In this document: positions 1 through 8,077 of the stretch, piece by piece | Position numbering within the stretch: position 1 is the stretch's first letter | Layout of the letters: each line of letters opens with the position of its first letter | Assembly: GCF_029910535.1 (NCBI RefSeq) | Contig: NZ_CP069362.1 | Span: 806,001 to 870,000, forward strand | Direction: 5' to 3' | Length of the DNA stretch: 64,000 bases | DNA from: Marinitoga aeolica | GTDB taxonomy: Bacteria; Thermotogota; Thermotogae; Petrotogales; Petrotogaceae | Position numbers and translations under genes: made by a program | The notes under the pieces: generated by a model | What the model saw: only the letters and a program-made list of their open reading frames with translations | What the model was told of the DNA's origin: nothing | Databases searched by the model: none

Positions 1-277
1 TTCTCTGGATCTTGTTTGTTGCCTTGAATCCGCAGTATGTACATCCATTTATGCAATAATTTGATATGTATAATGGGGCGTATAAAAATATAACATCACC
101 AAAGAACTTTCTGTTATTTTTCATTACTTTCTTCGCCATTGTTCGAAGATTTGTGTTTTCAAGCAAACCGAATATTTCATTTACAGCAAAAAAATCTTTT
201 TTTAAGTTGATATGGTGTTCTTTTTTTCTTTCTTTTTCTATATATTTGATAATTTTTTCAACATTCTCAGAAAACAT
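1..277 (-). CDS. thiH: 2-iminoacetate synthase ThiH, N-terminal part (cut by window edge)
   Basis: The reading frame runs from an ATG at 277 to the window edge and gives about 92 residues. It contains the radical-SAM cysteine cluster CINGCTYCGF (CxxxCxxC) near residue 80, as expected for ThiH, which cleaves tyrosine to dehydroglycine for the thiazole ring of thiamine. It begins one base after the thiG stop, so it is the third gene of a thiS-thiG-thiH operon. Assignment as ThiH rather than another tyrosine-type radical SAM enzyme (HydG) rests on this context, because the rest of the gene is outside the window. Confidence 0.85.
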   Translation of the reverse strand, partial: MFSENVEKIIKYIEKERKKEHHINLKKDFFAVNEIFGLLENTNLRTMAKKVMKNNRKFFGDVIFLYAPLYISNYCINGCTYCGFKATNKIQR

Positions 278-278
278 G

Positions 279-1046
279 TCAATCTCTTCCTATATAATCG
301 AACAATGGCGAAGATGCTTCTGCCACCTCTTTTTCTTCGGGCATTCCTGATAGATATGCAAGTCTCCCAGCTTCAGCAGCAAGAGAAAAAGCCTTTACCA
401 TCTTGACAGGATCATCTGCTATCGAAACTGCTGTGTTTGCAAGAACAGCATGACATCCTGTTTCCATAGCCTCTGCTACATGTGATGGTTTCCCTATTCC
501 TGCATCTATTATTACCTTCACATCAAATTCGTTTAAAAGAATCTTCACAAGCTCCTTTGTTGCGAATCCCTTATTTGTGCCTATAGGTGATCCCAGTGGC
601 ATTAATACCTCTGCACCATTTTCTATCATTTTTCGTGCATCATATAAATCAGGATACATATAAGGAAATACTTTAAAACCATTTTCAGTTAATAATTTAC
701 ATGCTTTTACAGTTTCCTGATTATCCGGCATTAGATACTTTGAATCGTTTATGATTTCTATTTTTACCCAATCTGTATTCATTAATTCTTTTCCAGCTTT
801 TGCAATTAATAATGCTTCTTCTGCATTTCTTGCTCCAGATGTGTTTACCATTATTTTTTTTACATTAATATAATCCAGGATACTTTCATTCATATTACTA
901 TATGATGCTCTTCTCATTGCAACGGTAACAACTTCAATATTTGCTTCTTCTATAGCTTTTTTCATAATATTATAATCTCGAAATTTTCCAGTACCCATAA
1001 AAAATAGATTATTGATTTCTTCACCGTAAAAATTGATATTAACCAC
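279..1046 (-). CDS. thiG: Thiazole synthase ThiG
   Basis: The protein has 255 residues, normal for ThiG. It makes the thiazole phosphate moiety of thiamine from 1-deoxyxylulose 5-phosphate, dehydroglycine and ThiS thiocarboxylate. The sequence shows the ThiG opening LFFMGTGKF, the central PYMYPDLYDARKM-type stretch, the phosphate-binding LMPLGSPIGTNKG segment and VIIDAGIGKPSHVAEAME. It overlaps thiS by 8 bp and is followed at once by thiH. Expression should fall when thiamine pyrophosphate is abundant, through the upstream riboswitch and terminator. Confidence 0.96.
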   Translation of the reverse strand: MVNINFYGEEINNLFFMGTGKFRDYNIMKKAIEEANIEVVTVAMRRASYSNMNESILDYINVKKIMVNTSGARNAEEALLIAKAGKELMNTDWVKIEIINDSKYLMPDNQETVKACKLLTENGFKVFPYMYPDLYDARKMIENGAEVLMPLGSPIGTNKGFATKELVKILLNEFDVKVIIDAGIGKPSHVAEAMETGCHAVLANTAVSIADDPVKMVKAFSLAAEAGRLAYLSGMPEEKEVAEASSPLFDYIGRD

Positions 1047-1236
1047 CTCCCACTACAGTAATAATCTCAATTTTATCGTTTTTAGATAAATATTGTTCAG
1101 AATAATTTTTTATGGGGATAATTTCTCCGTTTTTTACTACAACAATAGGTTTATCGTTGAAAGAAAATTCTTCAAGTAATTCCTTTAAAGTATTACTTTT
1201 ACACTCTTTTGCTTTACCGTTTATATATACTCTCAA
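1039..1236 (-). CDS. thiS: Sulfur carrier protein ThiS
   Basis: A 65-residue ubiquitin-fold protein ending in Gly-Gly-Gly, the C-terminal tail that is adenylated and thiocarboxylated in ThiS. It opens MRVYINGKAKE and contains the typical LLEEF...PIVVVKNGEII pattern. It donates sulfur to ThiG, whose start codon lies inside the thiS 3' end. It is the first gene after the TPP riboswitch and terminator. No ThiF adenylating enzyme lies in the window, so that partner must be encoded elsewhere. Confidence 0.93.
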   Translation of the reverse strand: MRVYINGKAKECKSNTLKELLEEFSFNDKPIVVVKNGEIIPIKNYSEQYLSKNDKIEIITVVGGG

Positions 1237-1260
1237 GAAATCACCTCCTACTATAAAAAA

Positions 1261-1283
1261 ATCTCCTGCACGAAGCAGGAGAT
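1261..1283 (-). terminator. Intrinsic terminator of the TPP riboswitch
   Basis: A perfect stem (ATCTCCTGC with its complement, CGAA-type loop) followed on the minus strand by a run of T. It sits between the TPP aptamer and thiS and is the likely expression platform: with ligand bound, transcription stops here. Confidence 0.85.
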
Positions 1284-1299
1284 TGATTTTTATTTTTAT

Positions 1300-1405
1300 C
1301 TCTGCTCCGCTCCTTTCGCTGGTATTAACCAGATCAAGTTGTAAGGGTCAGAGGCTTCCACCTCACTCTCAGCTACGGATTAGTAGCTCCCCTGCGGCTC
1401 TTTTT
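1300..1405 (-). promoter_or_regulatory. TPP riboswitch (THI element) upstream of thiSGH
   Basis: On the minus strand the conserved THI-box pieces occur in order: GGGGAGC, the short stem AGCT...AGCT, CTGAGAGTGAGG, GACCCTTACAACTTGATCTGG and TTAATACCAGCG followed by AAAGGAGCGG. These match the thiamine-pyrophosphate aptamer. The terminator 20-40 bases downstream and thiS further on indicate transcriptional attenuation of thiamine synthesis. Confidence 0.95.
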
Positions 1406-1423
1406 TATTCACTTTTCATTCTG

Positions 1424-1452
1424 ATTATATCATTATTTTACTTTTATTTCAA
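1424..1452 (-). promoter_or_regulatory. Promoter of the thiamine operon
   Basis: On the minus strand TTGAAA (1452-1447) and TATAAT (1429-1424) are separated by 17 bp, about 20 bp before the TPP aptamer. Confidence 0.7.
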
Positions 1453-1482
1453 GAGAGTTATTTGTGTTTTTTAATCTTTAAT

Positions 1483-2625
1483 TTATTTTTGATAGATTTC
1501 ATCTAAAATTCCAATTTCCTTTGCTAATTTCAATGTGTTTTGAACATATATTCCTCTAGTTTGTATAAAATTTTCATATATTTGTAGATATTTTATCAAA
1601 TTTTCCACTGTTGACGTTTTAAAATTAAAGTTTACTAATATTTTTTTTATATCATTATACTTTTTTTGATAAAACAGATAATTTTTATACATAATATCTA
1701 TGTTTCCTCTATAATAGAATTCTTCTTTCTTTTCATTAAATTCTGGAGAATTTAAATTATTTATTTTCCCTATATTTCCAAAATTGACATAAATCGAAAG
1801 ATTAAAATAATTACTTTTGAGTGAGTAGTTTAAAGATAAATTTACTCCTGAAAATTTAAATAAATTCAAACGAACACCATAATCATAGGTTTCAAAGTTT
1901 GTGTCTAAATAAAAATCTGCAATATTTGAAAAATTATTAATGTATGAATTTTTATCATTTAATTTATTTCCTAATTTAGATATTTCAAAATTAAGAGGTC
2001 CATCACTTATATTTATTTTTATCCTTTTTAAAATCTCTAAAAAACTTGGACTTTCACATAAATTTAAATATTTTATAGAAGTATCCATTCCTATAATATT
2101 TTTTAAATCTAATTCCATTTCTTCTATTGTAATTTTTTTTAAATATATTCTATTTTCTAATTCATTTATTATTTGAATATATTCCTCAGAATTTTCTTTC
2201 TTTTTTAGAATATCATTAATTTTTAAATATAGTTCAAGTAATTCTTTCTCGTTATAAATCATGGAATACAAATTTAAAATACGGTATATAACCTCATTCT
2301 TTTTTTGTTTTTTACTCAAAGAATTATATTCTTTTTCAAGATTATATCTAAATACTTTTGAATTTGCCATAATAATCGAAGAAATGGAAATAGATGTTGA
2401 TAAATTAATAAAATTATTATTAAGAGTTAAAGATAAGTTAGGTTGAATAATATCTTTCAATAAATTAATTGTATTTAAATTATGCAATTTGCTGTCTATA
2501 ACTTTTATTTCATATGAGCTATTTGTCCCGGATAAAATAAGTTTTTCAAAAGAATATTCTTTTTCATTCCCAAACACAAAAATAGATATAAAAATTATTA
2601 TTAAAAATGACAATTTTTTCAACAT
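1483..2625 (-). CDS. Exported protein, possible TolC-like outer-membrane efflux component
   Basis: 380 residues with an N-terminal hydrophobic segment (residues 4-18) ending near FGNEK, consistent with a signal peptide. It has a helical, Lys/Glu-rich middle (about residues 90-180, and again 300-380) flanking a beta-rich, Asn/Ser-rich segment (about 190-290). Two helical halves with beta strands between them resemble TolC/OEP proteins, but no family motif is decisive. It starts 5 bp after the neighbouring propeller-like gene (2631-3536), so both are probably in one operon. Function is not established; the TolC idea is weak. Confidence 0.6.
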   Translation of the reverse strand: MLKKLSFLIIIFISIFVFGNEKEYSFEKLILSGTNSSYEIKVIDSKLHNLNTINLLKDIIQPNLSLTLNNNFINLSTSISISSIIMANSKVFRYNLEKEYNSLSKKQKKNEVIYRILNLYSMIYNEKELLELYLKINDILKKKENSEEYIQIINELENRIYLKKITIEEMELDLKNIIGMDTSIKYLNLCESPSFLEILKRIKINISDGPLNFEISKLGNKLNDKNSYINNFSNIADFYLDTNFETYDYGVRLNLFKFSGVNLSLNYSLKSNYFNLSIYVNFGNIGKINNLNSPEFNEKKEEFYYRGNIDIMYKNYLFYQKKYNDIKKILVNFNFKTSTVENLIKYLQIYENFIQTRGIYVQNTLKLAKEIGILDEIYQK

Positions 2626-2630
2626 TTTTA

Positions 2631-3536
2631 TTATCCTTTATAACCATAAATATTTATTAAAATACTACCATCATCTAAACCTGTTAAACCAACTATATTA
2701 TCAGGTATTTCATATATAACATCTTTTATTTTCCAGTTTTTAGTATTAAGTATTATTAATTTATTACTGCTATATATAGCAACATCATTGTCATTTATAA
2801 AGGTTACAAAATATGGTTCATCCATTATTATTTCTGGATAAGCATCCATTAATTCTATTTCTTTTATTGTTTTAGTTTCATTATTATAGTATTCAATTTT
2901 TATATTGTTTATAAGAATTACGTCTCCTTTTGTATTTACATCCAATTTGATATCGCCAATAAAATTCTTTTTTACCATAATATCTTCATTATTTGTTATA
3001 TTTAAAAGATGAAGTTCTAATTTATCTTCACTATTTTGTATAACAAAAGATAAAAAATTATTGTTTATTTTTGATGGATTCATATCAAAATACACTGAAT
3101 CTGAATAAGTTTTTATTAACTCCCATTTTTTATCTGATAATGAGTATTGATAAATTTCCAAGTTTTTATTATTATTATAAAAAAATACTACGGAATTATC
3201 ATTTGTTACAAAATGAAAAGTGGAATCATATGAAGGTATTGGGAAATTATCTAATGTAATAACATTCCATTTAACTAAATTCTCTAAATTGGAAATATAT
3301 AAATTATTTTTTCCCATTTCCTTAAACAATACTATATTACCCTTTTTACCAAACGATATTTTATCAGTGTTAATATATTTCTCCATTTCTTTTAAGTATA
3401 AATATTTAATTTTGTAATTTTCAATCTCTACTGTTTTAATAAAATTTTTAGCACCTGGAATTAAGACATTATAATCTCCAAAAATTAAAATAAAAGATAC
3501 ACTTAAAATAAATATCACTAAAGCTATCTTTTTCAT
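2631..3536 (-). CDS. Exported propeller-like protein, recent paralogue of 8078-8980
   Basis: 301 residues. The N-terminus MKKIALVIFILSVSFILIFG is a signal peptide or membrane anchor. The remainder is strand after strand with repeated units such as NNLYISNLENLVKWN and LEIYQYSLSDKKWEL, the pattern of WD40/YVTN-type beta propellers. No catalytic residues are recognised. A second copy lies 5.4 kb away and is almost identical over most of its length, differing at the last residues (INIYGYKG here, INIYE there). A GGGTG ribosome site precedes the chosen ATG. Probably an extracytoplasmic structural or binding protein; function unknown. Confidence 0.75.
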   Translation of the reverse strand: MKKIALVIFILSVSFILIFGDYNVLIPGAKNFIKTVEIENYKIKYLYLKEMEKYINTDKISFGKKGNIVLFKEMGKNNLYISNLENLVKWNVITLDNFPIPSYDSTFHFVTNDNSVVFFYNNNKNLEIYQYSLSDKKWELIKTYSDSVYFDMNPSKINNNFLSFVIQNSEDKLELHLLNITNNEDIMVKKNFIGDIKLDVNTKGDVILINNIKIEYYNNETKTIKEIELMDAYPEIIMDEPYFVTFINDNDVAIYSSNKLIILNTKNWKIKDVIYEIPDNIVGLTGLDDGSILINIYGYKG

Positions 3537-3640
3537 ATTTTCACCCCTCTGTATAATGTTTTCGTATAATTAATAAATCTGATATTAATTTTTAAAAAAA
3601 GAATTCTAAATCTGCATTATTATATAACTAAAGTAATTCT

Positions 3641-3866
3641 ATCCCATCATGTATAAAAGGTGCTTTGAATAGTCTGACTAACTTTGGTATATATGATCCA
3701 CTTCTTATTACAAAAAGAAAAAAGATCAAGGTAAATCTCACAAAGATACTGTTATTTTTACTACTAGAAAATTAGTTAGAAGTATTTATTATATGCTTAA
3801 AATACACCTTATAATCTTATTGAATTATCTCAAACTTCTAAAAAATGGTGTTTTTAAAGGATAATA
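3641..3866 (+). pseudogene. Decayed 3' end of an IS110-family transposase
   Basis: No intact gene spans 3537-4084. Reading the plus strand in two frames gives KGALNSLTNFGIYDPLL and then YKKKKDQGKSHKDTV...TRKLVRSIYYMLK, with a frame change at an A-rich run near 3715. The second piece matches the typical C-terminal region of IS110-family transposases (Y-x-KK-x-x-GK-x-HK...RKLL-x-x-IY-x-MLK). Upstream transposase domains are absent. It is a remnant of an old insertion between the exported-protein genes. Confidence 0.65.
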
Positions 3867-4047
3867 GTAATAATCAATAATAATTAAGTAATAATTATTA
3901 ACTAAATATTTCTATTTTTGCGCCCTTGTACAATACTTGTTTTTACTCTTTTTTCTATCTGTATTATTCTGAATTCTTTTAATCTTACATATTTGTAATT
4001 TTCATTGTTTTTTATTTTCTCCTAGATTTATTCCAGAGACTATTTTA

Positions 4048-4078
4048 ATTCCCCATAACAAATAATGTTATGGGGAAT
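4048..4078 (-). terminator. Stem-loop terminator after the 4085-4579 gene
   Basis: Inverted repeat ATTCCCCATAAC / GTTATGGGGAAT with a 7-base loop, starting a few bases after the stop codon of the minus-strand gene. The T run after it is weak. Confidence 0.6.
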
Positions 4079-4084
4079 ATTTGT

Positions 4085-4579
4085 TTACAGACCTTTTAAT
4101 TCTGTTTTTGTGGTTTCACTAGTTACCGTTTTATAAAATAATTGATCAATACTCCTATCAACAGTTTTCATAGTGCCATCATCATAAATTTCTTTCTCTT
4201 CTACCCAGTATTTATAATAGTATCTAGTATGAGCAGTTTTTTTATATAAGTACCAACCATAATATGGGGGAATTGATACATTATATGTTCTTGTAATTTC
4301 TGTTGAATCCTCCCTTTTTGAACCTAATCCTAATTTACCCAAAATATCTATACTTAGCGACCAACTCCAGGAATTCGTTAACTTAATTGAATAATTAAAA
4401 TTTTCAGATATCGAACTTCTATTTTCCTCACCAGTTACATATTCCCATGCTGTTTCACCTAATTTTGAACTATTTAAATAAGAATAATGATATTCAGTAA
4501 CTGTCTTTAAGATATTTGCTGCATTTAAGCTTGTTACAAATAACACTATTAACACAATAAAAATATACCACTTTTTCAT
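4085..4579 (-). CDS. Small exported protein with amphipathic beta pattern
   Basis: 164 residues from the second of two close ATGs (4579), which is better spaced from GGAGGG than the first (4585). Residues 1-20 form a signal peptide ending near LNA-AN. The mature part alternates Ser/Thr with hydrophobic residues (SISENFNYSIKLTNSW, then TEITRTYNVSIPPYYGWYLY) and is rich in Tyr and Trp. That pattern is seen in small secreted pore-forming or adhesive proteins, but no family is recognised. Its promoter has a 15-T spacer and a long palindrome upstream, and CTGGCGCCAG lies about 31 bp before the start. Confidence 0.7.
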   Translation of the reverse strand: MKKWYIFIVLIVLFVTSLNAANILKTVTEYHYSYLNSSKLGETAWEYVTGEENRSSISENFNYSIKLTNSWSWSLSIDILGKLGLGSKREDSTEITRTYNVSIPPYYGWYLYKKTAHTRYYYKYWVEEKEIYDDGTMKTVDRSIDQLFYKTVTSETTKTELKGL

Positions 4580-4610
4580 TACCATCCCTCCAATATATTT
4601 TTTTAAATAA

Positions 4611-4620
4611 CTGGCGCCAG
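4611..4620. promoter_or_regulatory. CTGGCGCCAG palindrome in the 5' leader
   Basis: A perfect 10-bp GC-rich palindrome 31 bp upstream of the start of the exported protein gene. Similar GGCGCC-centred palindromes occur at 62282-62293 and 63071-63082, the latter also about 28 bp before a small exported protein. A protein binding site or RNA hairpin is possible; the role is unknown. Confidence 0.45.
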
Positions 4621-4646
4621 CAAAAATATTAATTTATTCATCTATT

Positions 4647-4674
4647 ATTTTATCAAAAAAAAAAAAAAAGTAAA
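4647..4674 (-). promoter_or_regulatory. Promoter with a 15-T spacer tract
   Basis: On the minus strand TTTACT is followed by a run of 15 T (complement of A at 4655-4669) and then GATAAAAT. The layout matches the promoters at 33336-33364 and 62182-62211, where TTGACT, a 14-T run and TATAAT appear. It would drive the exported protein gene at 4085-4579. Confidence 0.6.
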
Positions 4675-4731
4675 CAAAAGCGCAGTAAATTTGCTGTTAA
4701 TTTTATATTTCTAAAATTTGATAAATTTACC

Positions 4732-4761
4732 CAATTAATATATCATATGATATATTAATTG
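4732..4761. promoter_or_regulatory. Perfect 30-bp palindrome containing two TGATATATTAATT half-sites
   Basis: The two arms are exact reverse complements centred on CAT|ATG at 4746/4747, each arm containing AATTAATATATCA. The half-site recurs at 13991, 29759, 33277, 58216 and 62124. It lies 57-58 bp upstream of the T-tract promoter and is a strong candidate for a dimeric regulator's binding site. Confidence 0.6.
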
Positions 4762-4793
4762 AGTTAAAATATTATTATATATAAATAACAAAA

Positions 4794-4818
4794 AATCTCC
4801 CGCACGAAGCGGGAGATT
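4794..4818 (-). terminator. Terminator of the damaged TPP riboswitch
   Basis: Stem AATCTCCCGC / GCGGGAGATT followed by T-rich sequence on the minus strand. It is the counterpart of the stem at 1261-1283, with one base pair changed on both sides (T-A to C-G), so pairing is kept. Confidence 0.75.
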
Positions 4819-4828
4819 ATTTTTATTT

Positions 4829-4905
4829 TTATCTCCGCACCTTTCGATGGTATTAACCAGATCAAGTTGTAAGGGTCAGAGGCTTCCACCTCACTCTCAG
4901 TTACA
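4829..4905 (-). promoter_or_regulatory. Second, truncated TPP riboswitch
   Basis: On the minus strand CTGAGAGTGAGGTGGAAGCC, GACCCTTACAACTTGATCTGG and TTAATACCA are identical to the thi riboswitch at 1300-1405. The 5' GGGGAGC segment and the AGCT stem are missing and replaced by CACCTCCTGTAA, so the aptamer is probably inactive. No thiamine gene follows. The next genes downstream are the exported protein at 4085-4579 and the IS110 remnant. The stretch 4586-4956 otherwise holds the palindrome and promoter listed separately. Confidence 0.8.
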
Positions 4906-4956
4906 GGAGGTGAATTTTTATATATCTTAAGTGGATGAAAATTCTGTATCAACAAT

Positions 4957-5961
4957 CTATTTTAGTTTATATATTTTAAAATCATAATTCTCATATGGTT
5001 TCCCATTATAAATAAGATATTCCTCATTATTAATTTTTACCAATCTTTCTGGATAATTTTCTTCATTATATTTATATTTTATATATTCTTCTTTTTTATT
5101 TCTTATATCAAATAACAATAAATTTTCATTTTTTGAGTTTTTTAATTGAACTATAAAATATATTTTTTTATCAATTATTCCTATTGATTTTATACTATGA
5201 AATAAAACTTCATGATCGCTATCATTTGGTTTAAATTTCCCGCTTGTTTTAAATTTATATCCCGGTAATGAGTATAATTTTTTAAGTTCTCTATCTTTTA
5301 AAAGATATATATTGTAAATGTCATTTTCGATATTATGCGTGAAAACATATATTTCATCTTTATCCTTAAATAAATTACGTATTATTTCATGACTTTTTAC
5401 TAATATGTTGTTCTCTAATTTTTCTCCATTATAATTTAATCTGTATATATAATACTCTGGTCTATTATAAACAGGAAAATCCATACTTATAAATTCATTT
5501 TTATTGATTTTTATAAATTTACCATTTGCTGTATTTTTTTTATTAGATTCATACATCATCTTTTCTATTAGTTTTCCATTTTTGTCATACATATATATTC
5601 CATCTGGAGTTTTTAAATATAGATTTTCTTTTTCAACTATCATTTCAAGATCATTGATATCTATTTTCTCTTCAATTTCTGAAAAGGTTTCTAATTTTTT
5701 AGAAAATATATTTGTTTTTAAATAATATGTTTTTTTATAATTTAGCGATGGATCTTGATCTTCAACTATAGCATAAATATTCCCAGATTCATCAACTATA
5801 CTATTTATCAACACCAGCTTTTTATCAAATAAATATTTTTTATTTGCATATTTACTTATGTCAAGATCATTAATGTTGATAGTTTTAAATAAAAATAATC
5901 CCTGGCTATATAATGTAATAGTTAAAAATGCTATTAAAATACCTGTAATATACTTTTTCAT
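4957..5961 (-). CDS. Exported propeller-like protein, paralogue of 10772-11827
   Basis: 334 residues from the ATG at 5961, chosen because GGGAGG lies 8 bp upstream; an upstream in-frame ATG at 6027 lies inside the preceding gene. Residues 1-18 form a signal peptide. The rest is strand-rich and resembles a beta propeller. The segment EIYVFTHN...LYSLPGYKFKTSGKF aligns clearly with DVYVFCHD...IYTIYGNKFKSSGYY in the 10772 gene, so both share an ancestor. No catalytic motif is recognised. The stop codon lies about 50 bp from the truncated TPP riboswitch. Confidence 0.7.
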   Translation of the reverse strand: MKKYITGILIAFLTITLYSQGLFLFKTININDLDISKYANKKYLFDKKLVLINSIVDESGNIYAIVEDQDPSLNYKKTYYLKTNIFSKKLETFSEIEEKIDINDLEMIVEKENLYLKTPDGIYMYDKNGKLIEKMMYESNKKNTANGKFIKINKNEFISMDFPVYNRPEYYIYRLNYNGEKLENNILVKSHEIIRNLFKDKDEIYVFTHNIENDIYNIYLLKDRELKKLYSLPGYKFKTSGKFKPNDSDHEVLFHSIKSIGIIDKKIYFIVQLKNSKNENLLLFDIRNKKEEYIKYKYNEENYPERLVKINNEEYLIYNGKPYENYDFKIYKLK

Positions 5962-5995
5962 ATTCGCATCCTCCCGCTTATAATTTCCCGCTTTG

Positions 5996-7099
5996 CTAAA
6001 ATTCTTTAAAAACTTCCAACTTATCATATGATCTTATAAAAATATATTTATTATTAAATACTTTTTTTACTTTAATATCGTTAAAACGGTAATATGTATT
6101 ATTTTTCTCTTCATTTATTTTAAATAATGTTTTATCATCGTTCATTTTTATTTTTAAACTTTGTAAATATGAATTTGAACCATTTGACGCCATTGTAAGT
6201 ACATAAAGATAATTTTTTAATAGAGCTGCTGTAGGATAAAATTTTCTATTTTTCATTTTTAATTCAAATGACTTTTCATCATTCAAATTAAAAATCTCTA
6301 TTTTATTAAAAATATAATCTTCTTTTAAATTTGGTTCTTTGAAAAGAGCAATAAATATCTCACCATTATCCTTTTCCAACAACAACGGACATTCATTATC
6401 CTTTGCATTTAGACTATATTTATTTGATAATGAGTATATTTTTCCACCAAAAATTTTTTCATTTCTTCCTGAATAAGAATATATTTTAACACCACATATA
6501 TCTCTAATAATTATATTTTCATTATTATCAATAATTATCTGATTCCCGTGATTATATGGAATAAAATACACACCATTTTCATATTCATTTTTTGTTTTTT
6601 CAGTAATTGAATTAGCAACATCTTCAAATATATAAAAATCGATAAATCTAAAATTTTGATTAAATACTATGATACCCCCAAATGTCAAAAAATATATCTT
6701 ATCATTTTTTGCATAGACATCTAAAATATCTATCCATGGAGGAAATGGAGCTGGAATCAAAGTGTTTAATTTTATCATTTTTACTGTATTTTCTAATATA
6801 TCAATTTTATATGCAGTTATTTCTGTATTGTTAAATTTATTCAAATTCTTAAATATATAAATGTTACCTTTCTCATTTATTGTCCATTGAAAATCAAAAT
6901 CATTTCCCAATGAATTTTTTGGTGAGGATAAAACTATATAGTTGTTTTTATATTTATATTCTTTATTGAAGGATATTGTAAAAATATGATCAAAATTAAT
7001 TTGTTTTAATTCACTTGAAAAAACTATAGAGATATAGATAATCAATAAAAAAGAGAGAATAATTATTCTTTTTGCTGATAAATTACTTATAACTTTCAT
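5996..7099 (-). CDS. Exported propeller-like protein
   Basis: 367 residues with an N-terminal hydrophobic stretch (about residues 11-28, IIILSFLLIIYISIVFSS) acting as signal peptide or anchor. The rest is a series of short beta strands with repeated phrases such as GNIYIFKNLNKF, DKIYFLTFGGIIVF and GEIFIALFKEP, typical of propeller repeats. It precedes the 4957-5961 gene by 34 bp and probably shares its transcript. A GGGGGTAAAG ribosome site precedes the ATG. Function unknown; it looks like another member of the exported propeller group in this region. Confidence 0.68.
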   Translation of the reverse strand: MKVISNLSAKRIIILSFLLIIYISIVFSSELKQINFDHIFTISFNKEYKYKNNYIVLSSPKNSLGNDFDFQWTINEKGNIYIFKNLNKFNNTEITAYKIDILENTVKMIKLNTLIPAPFPPWIDILDVYAKNDKIYFLTFGGIIVFNQNFRFIDFYIFEDVANSITEKTKNEYENGVYFIPYNHGNQIIIDNNENIIIRDICGVKIYSYSGRNEKIFGGKIYSLSNKYSLNAKDNECPLLLEKDNGEIFIALFKEPNLKEDYIFNKIEIFNLNDEKSFELKMKNRKFYPTAALLKNYLYVLTMASNGSNSYLQSLKIKMNDDKTLFKINEEKNNTYYRFNDIKVKKVFNNKYIFIRSYDKLEVFKEF

Positions 7100-7234
7100 C
7101 TTTACCCCCTTAATATTTTTTTAACAAACACTTTAGAGTTTGTTAAAAAGCCAAATCAGTCTTGATACAATAGCATATGCTACTATCTTTTTCATTCCCC
7201 TTCTATCATTTTTTGTTTTTTAACAAATAGCTCA

Positions 7235-7861
7235 CTATTTTTGATCAATATCCTGATGTTTATAATTATAAACTGATTTTATCCAATCGATTTTTAATCC
7301 TTTCCATATTCTTACTATATAAAAGGTTATTTCAGCATTTTCTGGATATTTTATTTTTTTCAATCCGTCTGTAACAATTGTTCTTTCTATAATTTTATCA
7401 TTAGAATCCAGAGTAATTCGGGCTATTTCTGGATTTACTATATATACTTCATATCCATATTGGGTTATTTTTATGTTTTTATAGTAATGATCCGAATCTG
7501 AAGAAAGTGCAATTTTAATATAATTCATTACTTCCTCTTTTTCTAAATCAATATAATATTTTTTCATTAAACTTTTAGCTTTTTCTGGATTTAATACTAT
7601 TTTTCCTCTTTCTTCAATCATTTCATTTAAAAGTTCATTTAATCTTTCTTTTTCATAATCAATAGTATATTTAAGATAAGTTTCATATTGTCTTGTTGCT
7701 ACTTCCATCGTATTATAATATTTTTCAATTACATATAAAGGATTAAAGTATAAGTTATATACTAATTTTAATGGGAAATACAAAATTATTATTAAAATTA
7801 CAAATATTATTAATTTAAATCTAAAATCTATATTCTTCCAATAATGCCAATAATTAAACAA
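7235..7861 (-). CDS. Single-pass membrane protein of unknown function
   Basis: 208 residues with one transmembrane segment at about residues 16-34 (LIIFVILIIILYFPLKLVY) and a short cytoplasmic N-terminus. The extracytoplasmic part is helical around residues 55-110 (ERLNELLNEMIEERGK) and then strand-rich. I recognise no family. It sits among exported-protein genes on the same strand, with about 135 bp to the next gene downstream; that gap contains an inverted repeat around AACAAAC/GTTTGTT without a clear T run. Confidence 0.6.
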   Translation of the reverse strand: MFNYWHYWKNIDFRFKLIIFVILIIILYFPLKLVYNLYFNPLYVIEKYYNTMEVATRQYETYLKYTIDYEKERLNELLNEMIEERGKIVLNPEKAKSLMKKYYIDLEKEEVMNYIKIALSSDSDHYYKNIKITQYGYEVYIVNPEIARITLDSNDKIIERTIVTDGLKKIKYPENAEITFYIVRIWKGLKIDWIKSVYNYKHQDIDQK

Positions 7862-8077
7862 TATATTAGACCTCCTAACATATATATATTTATCAAATTG
7901 TGGAGTTTCATACCATATGTTGTATTTTCCGCTATTTAAATATGAAAAATAACTTTATTTGTGTATAATTTTTCATATATACATAATAATTACCACCATT
8001 TATATAATTTAAATAATCATATACTGCTATTAAAATACATTAGAAACATTTTTGTAATTTATAAATTTTTTGCATAC

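Noticed and set aside
4764-4955. A 63-codon minus-strand ORF over the damaged TPP riboswitch
   Set aside because: It covers the riboswitch core and terminator, has no ribosome site and no protein-like composition.
7118-7149. Hairpin AACAAAC/GTTTGTT as a terminator
   Set aside because: No T run follows on either strand; kept only as an inverted repeat in the notes to the neighbouring gene.
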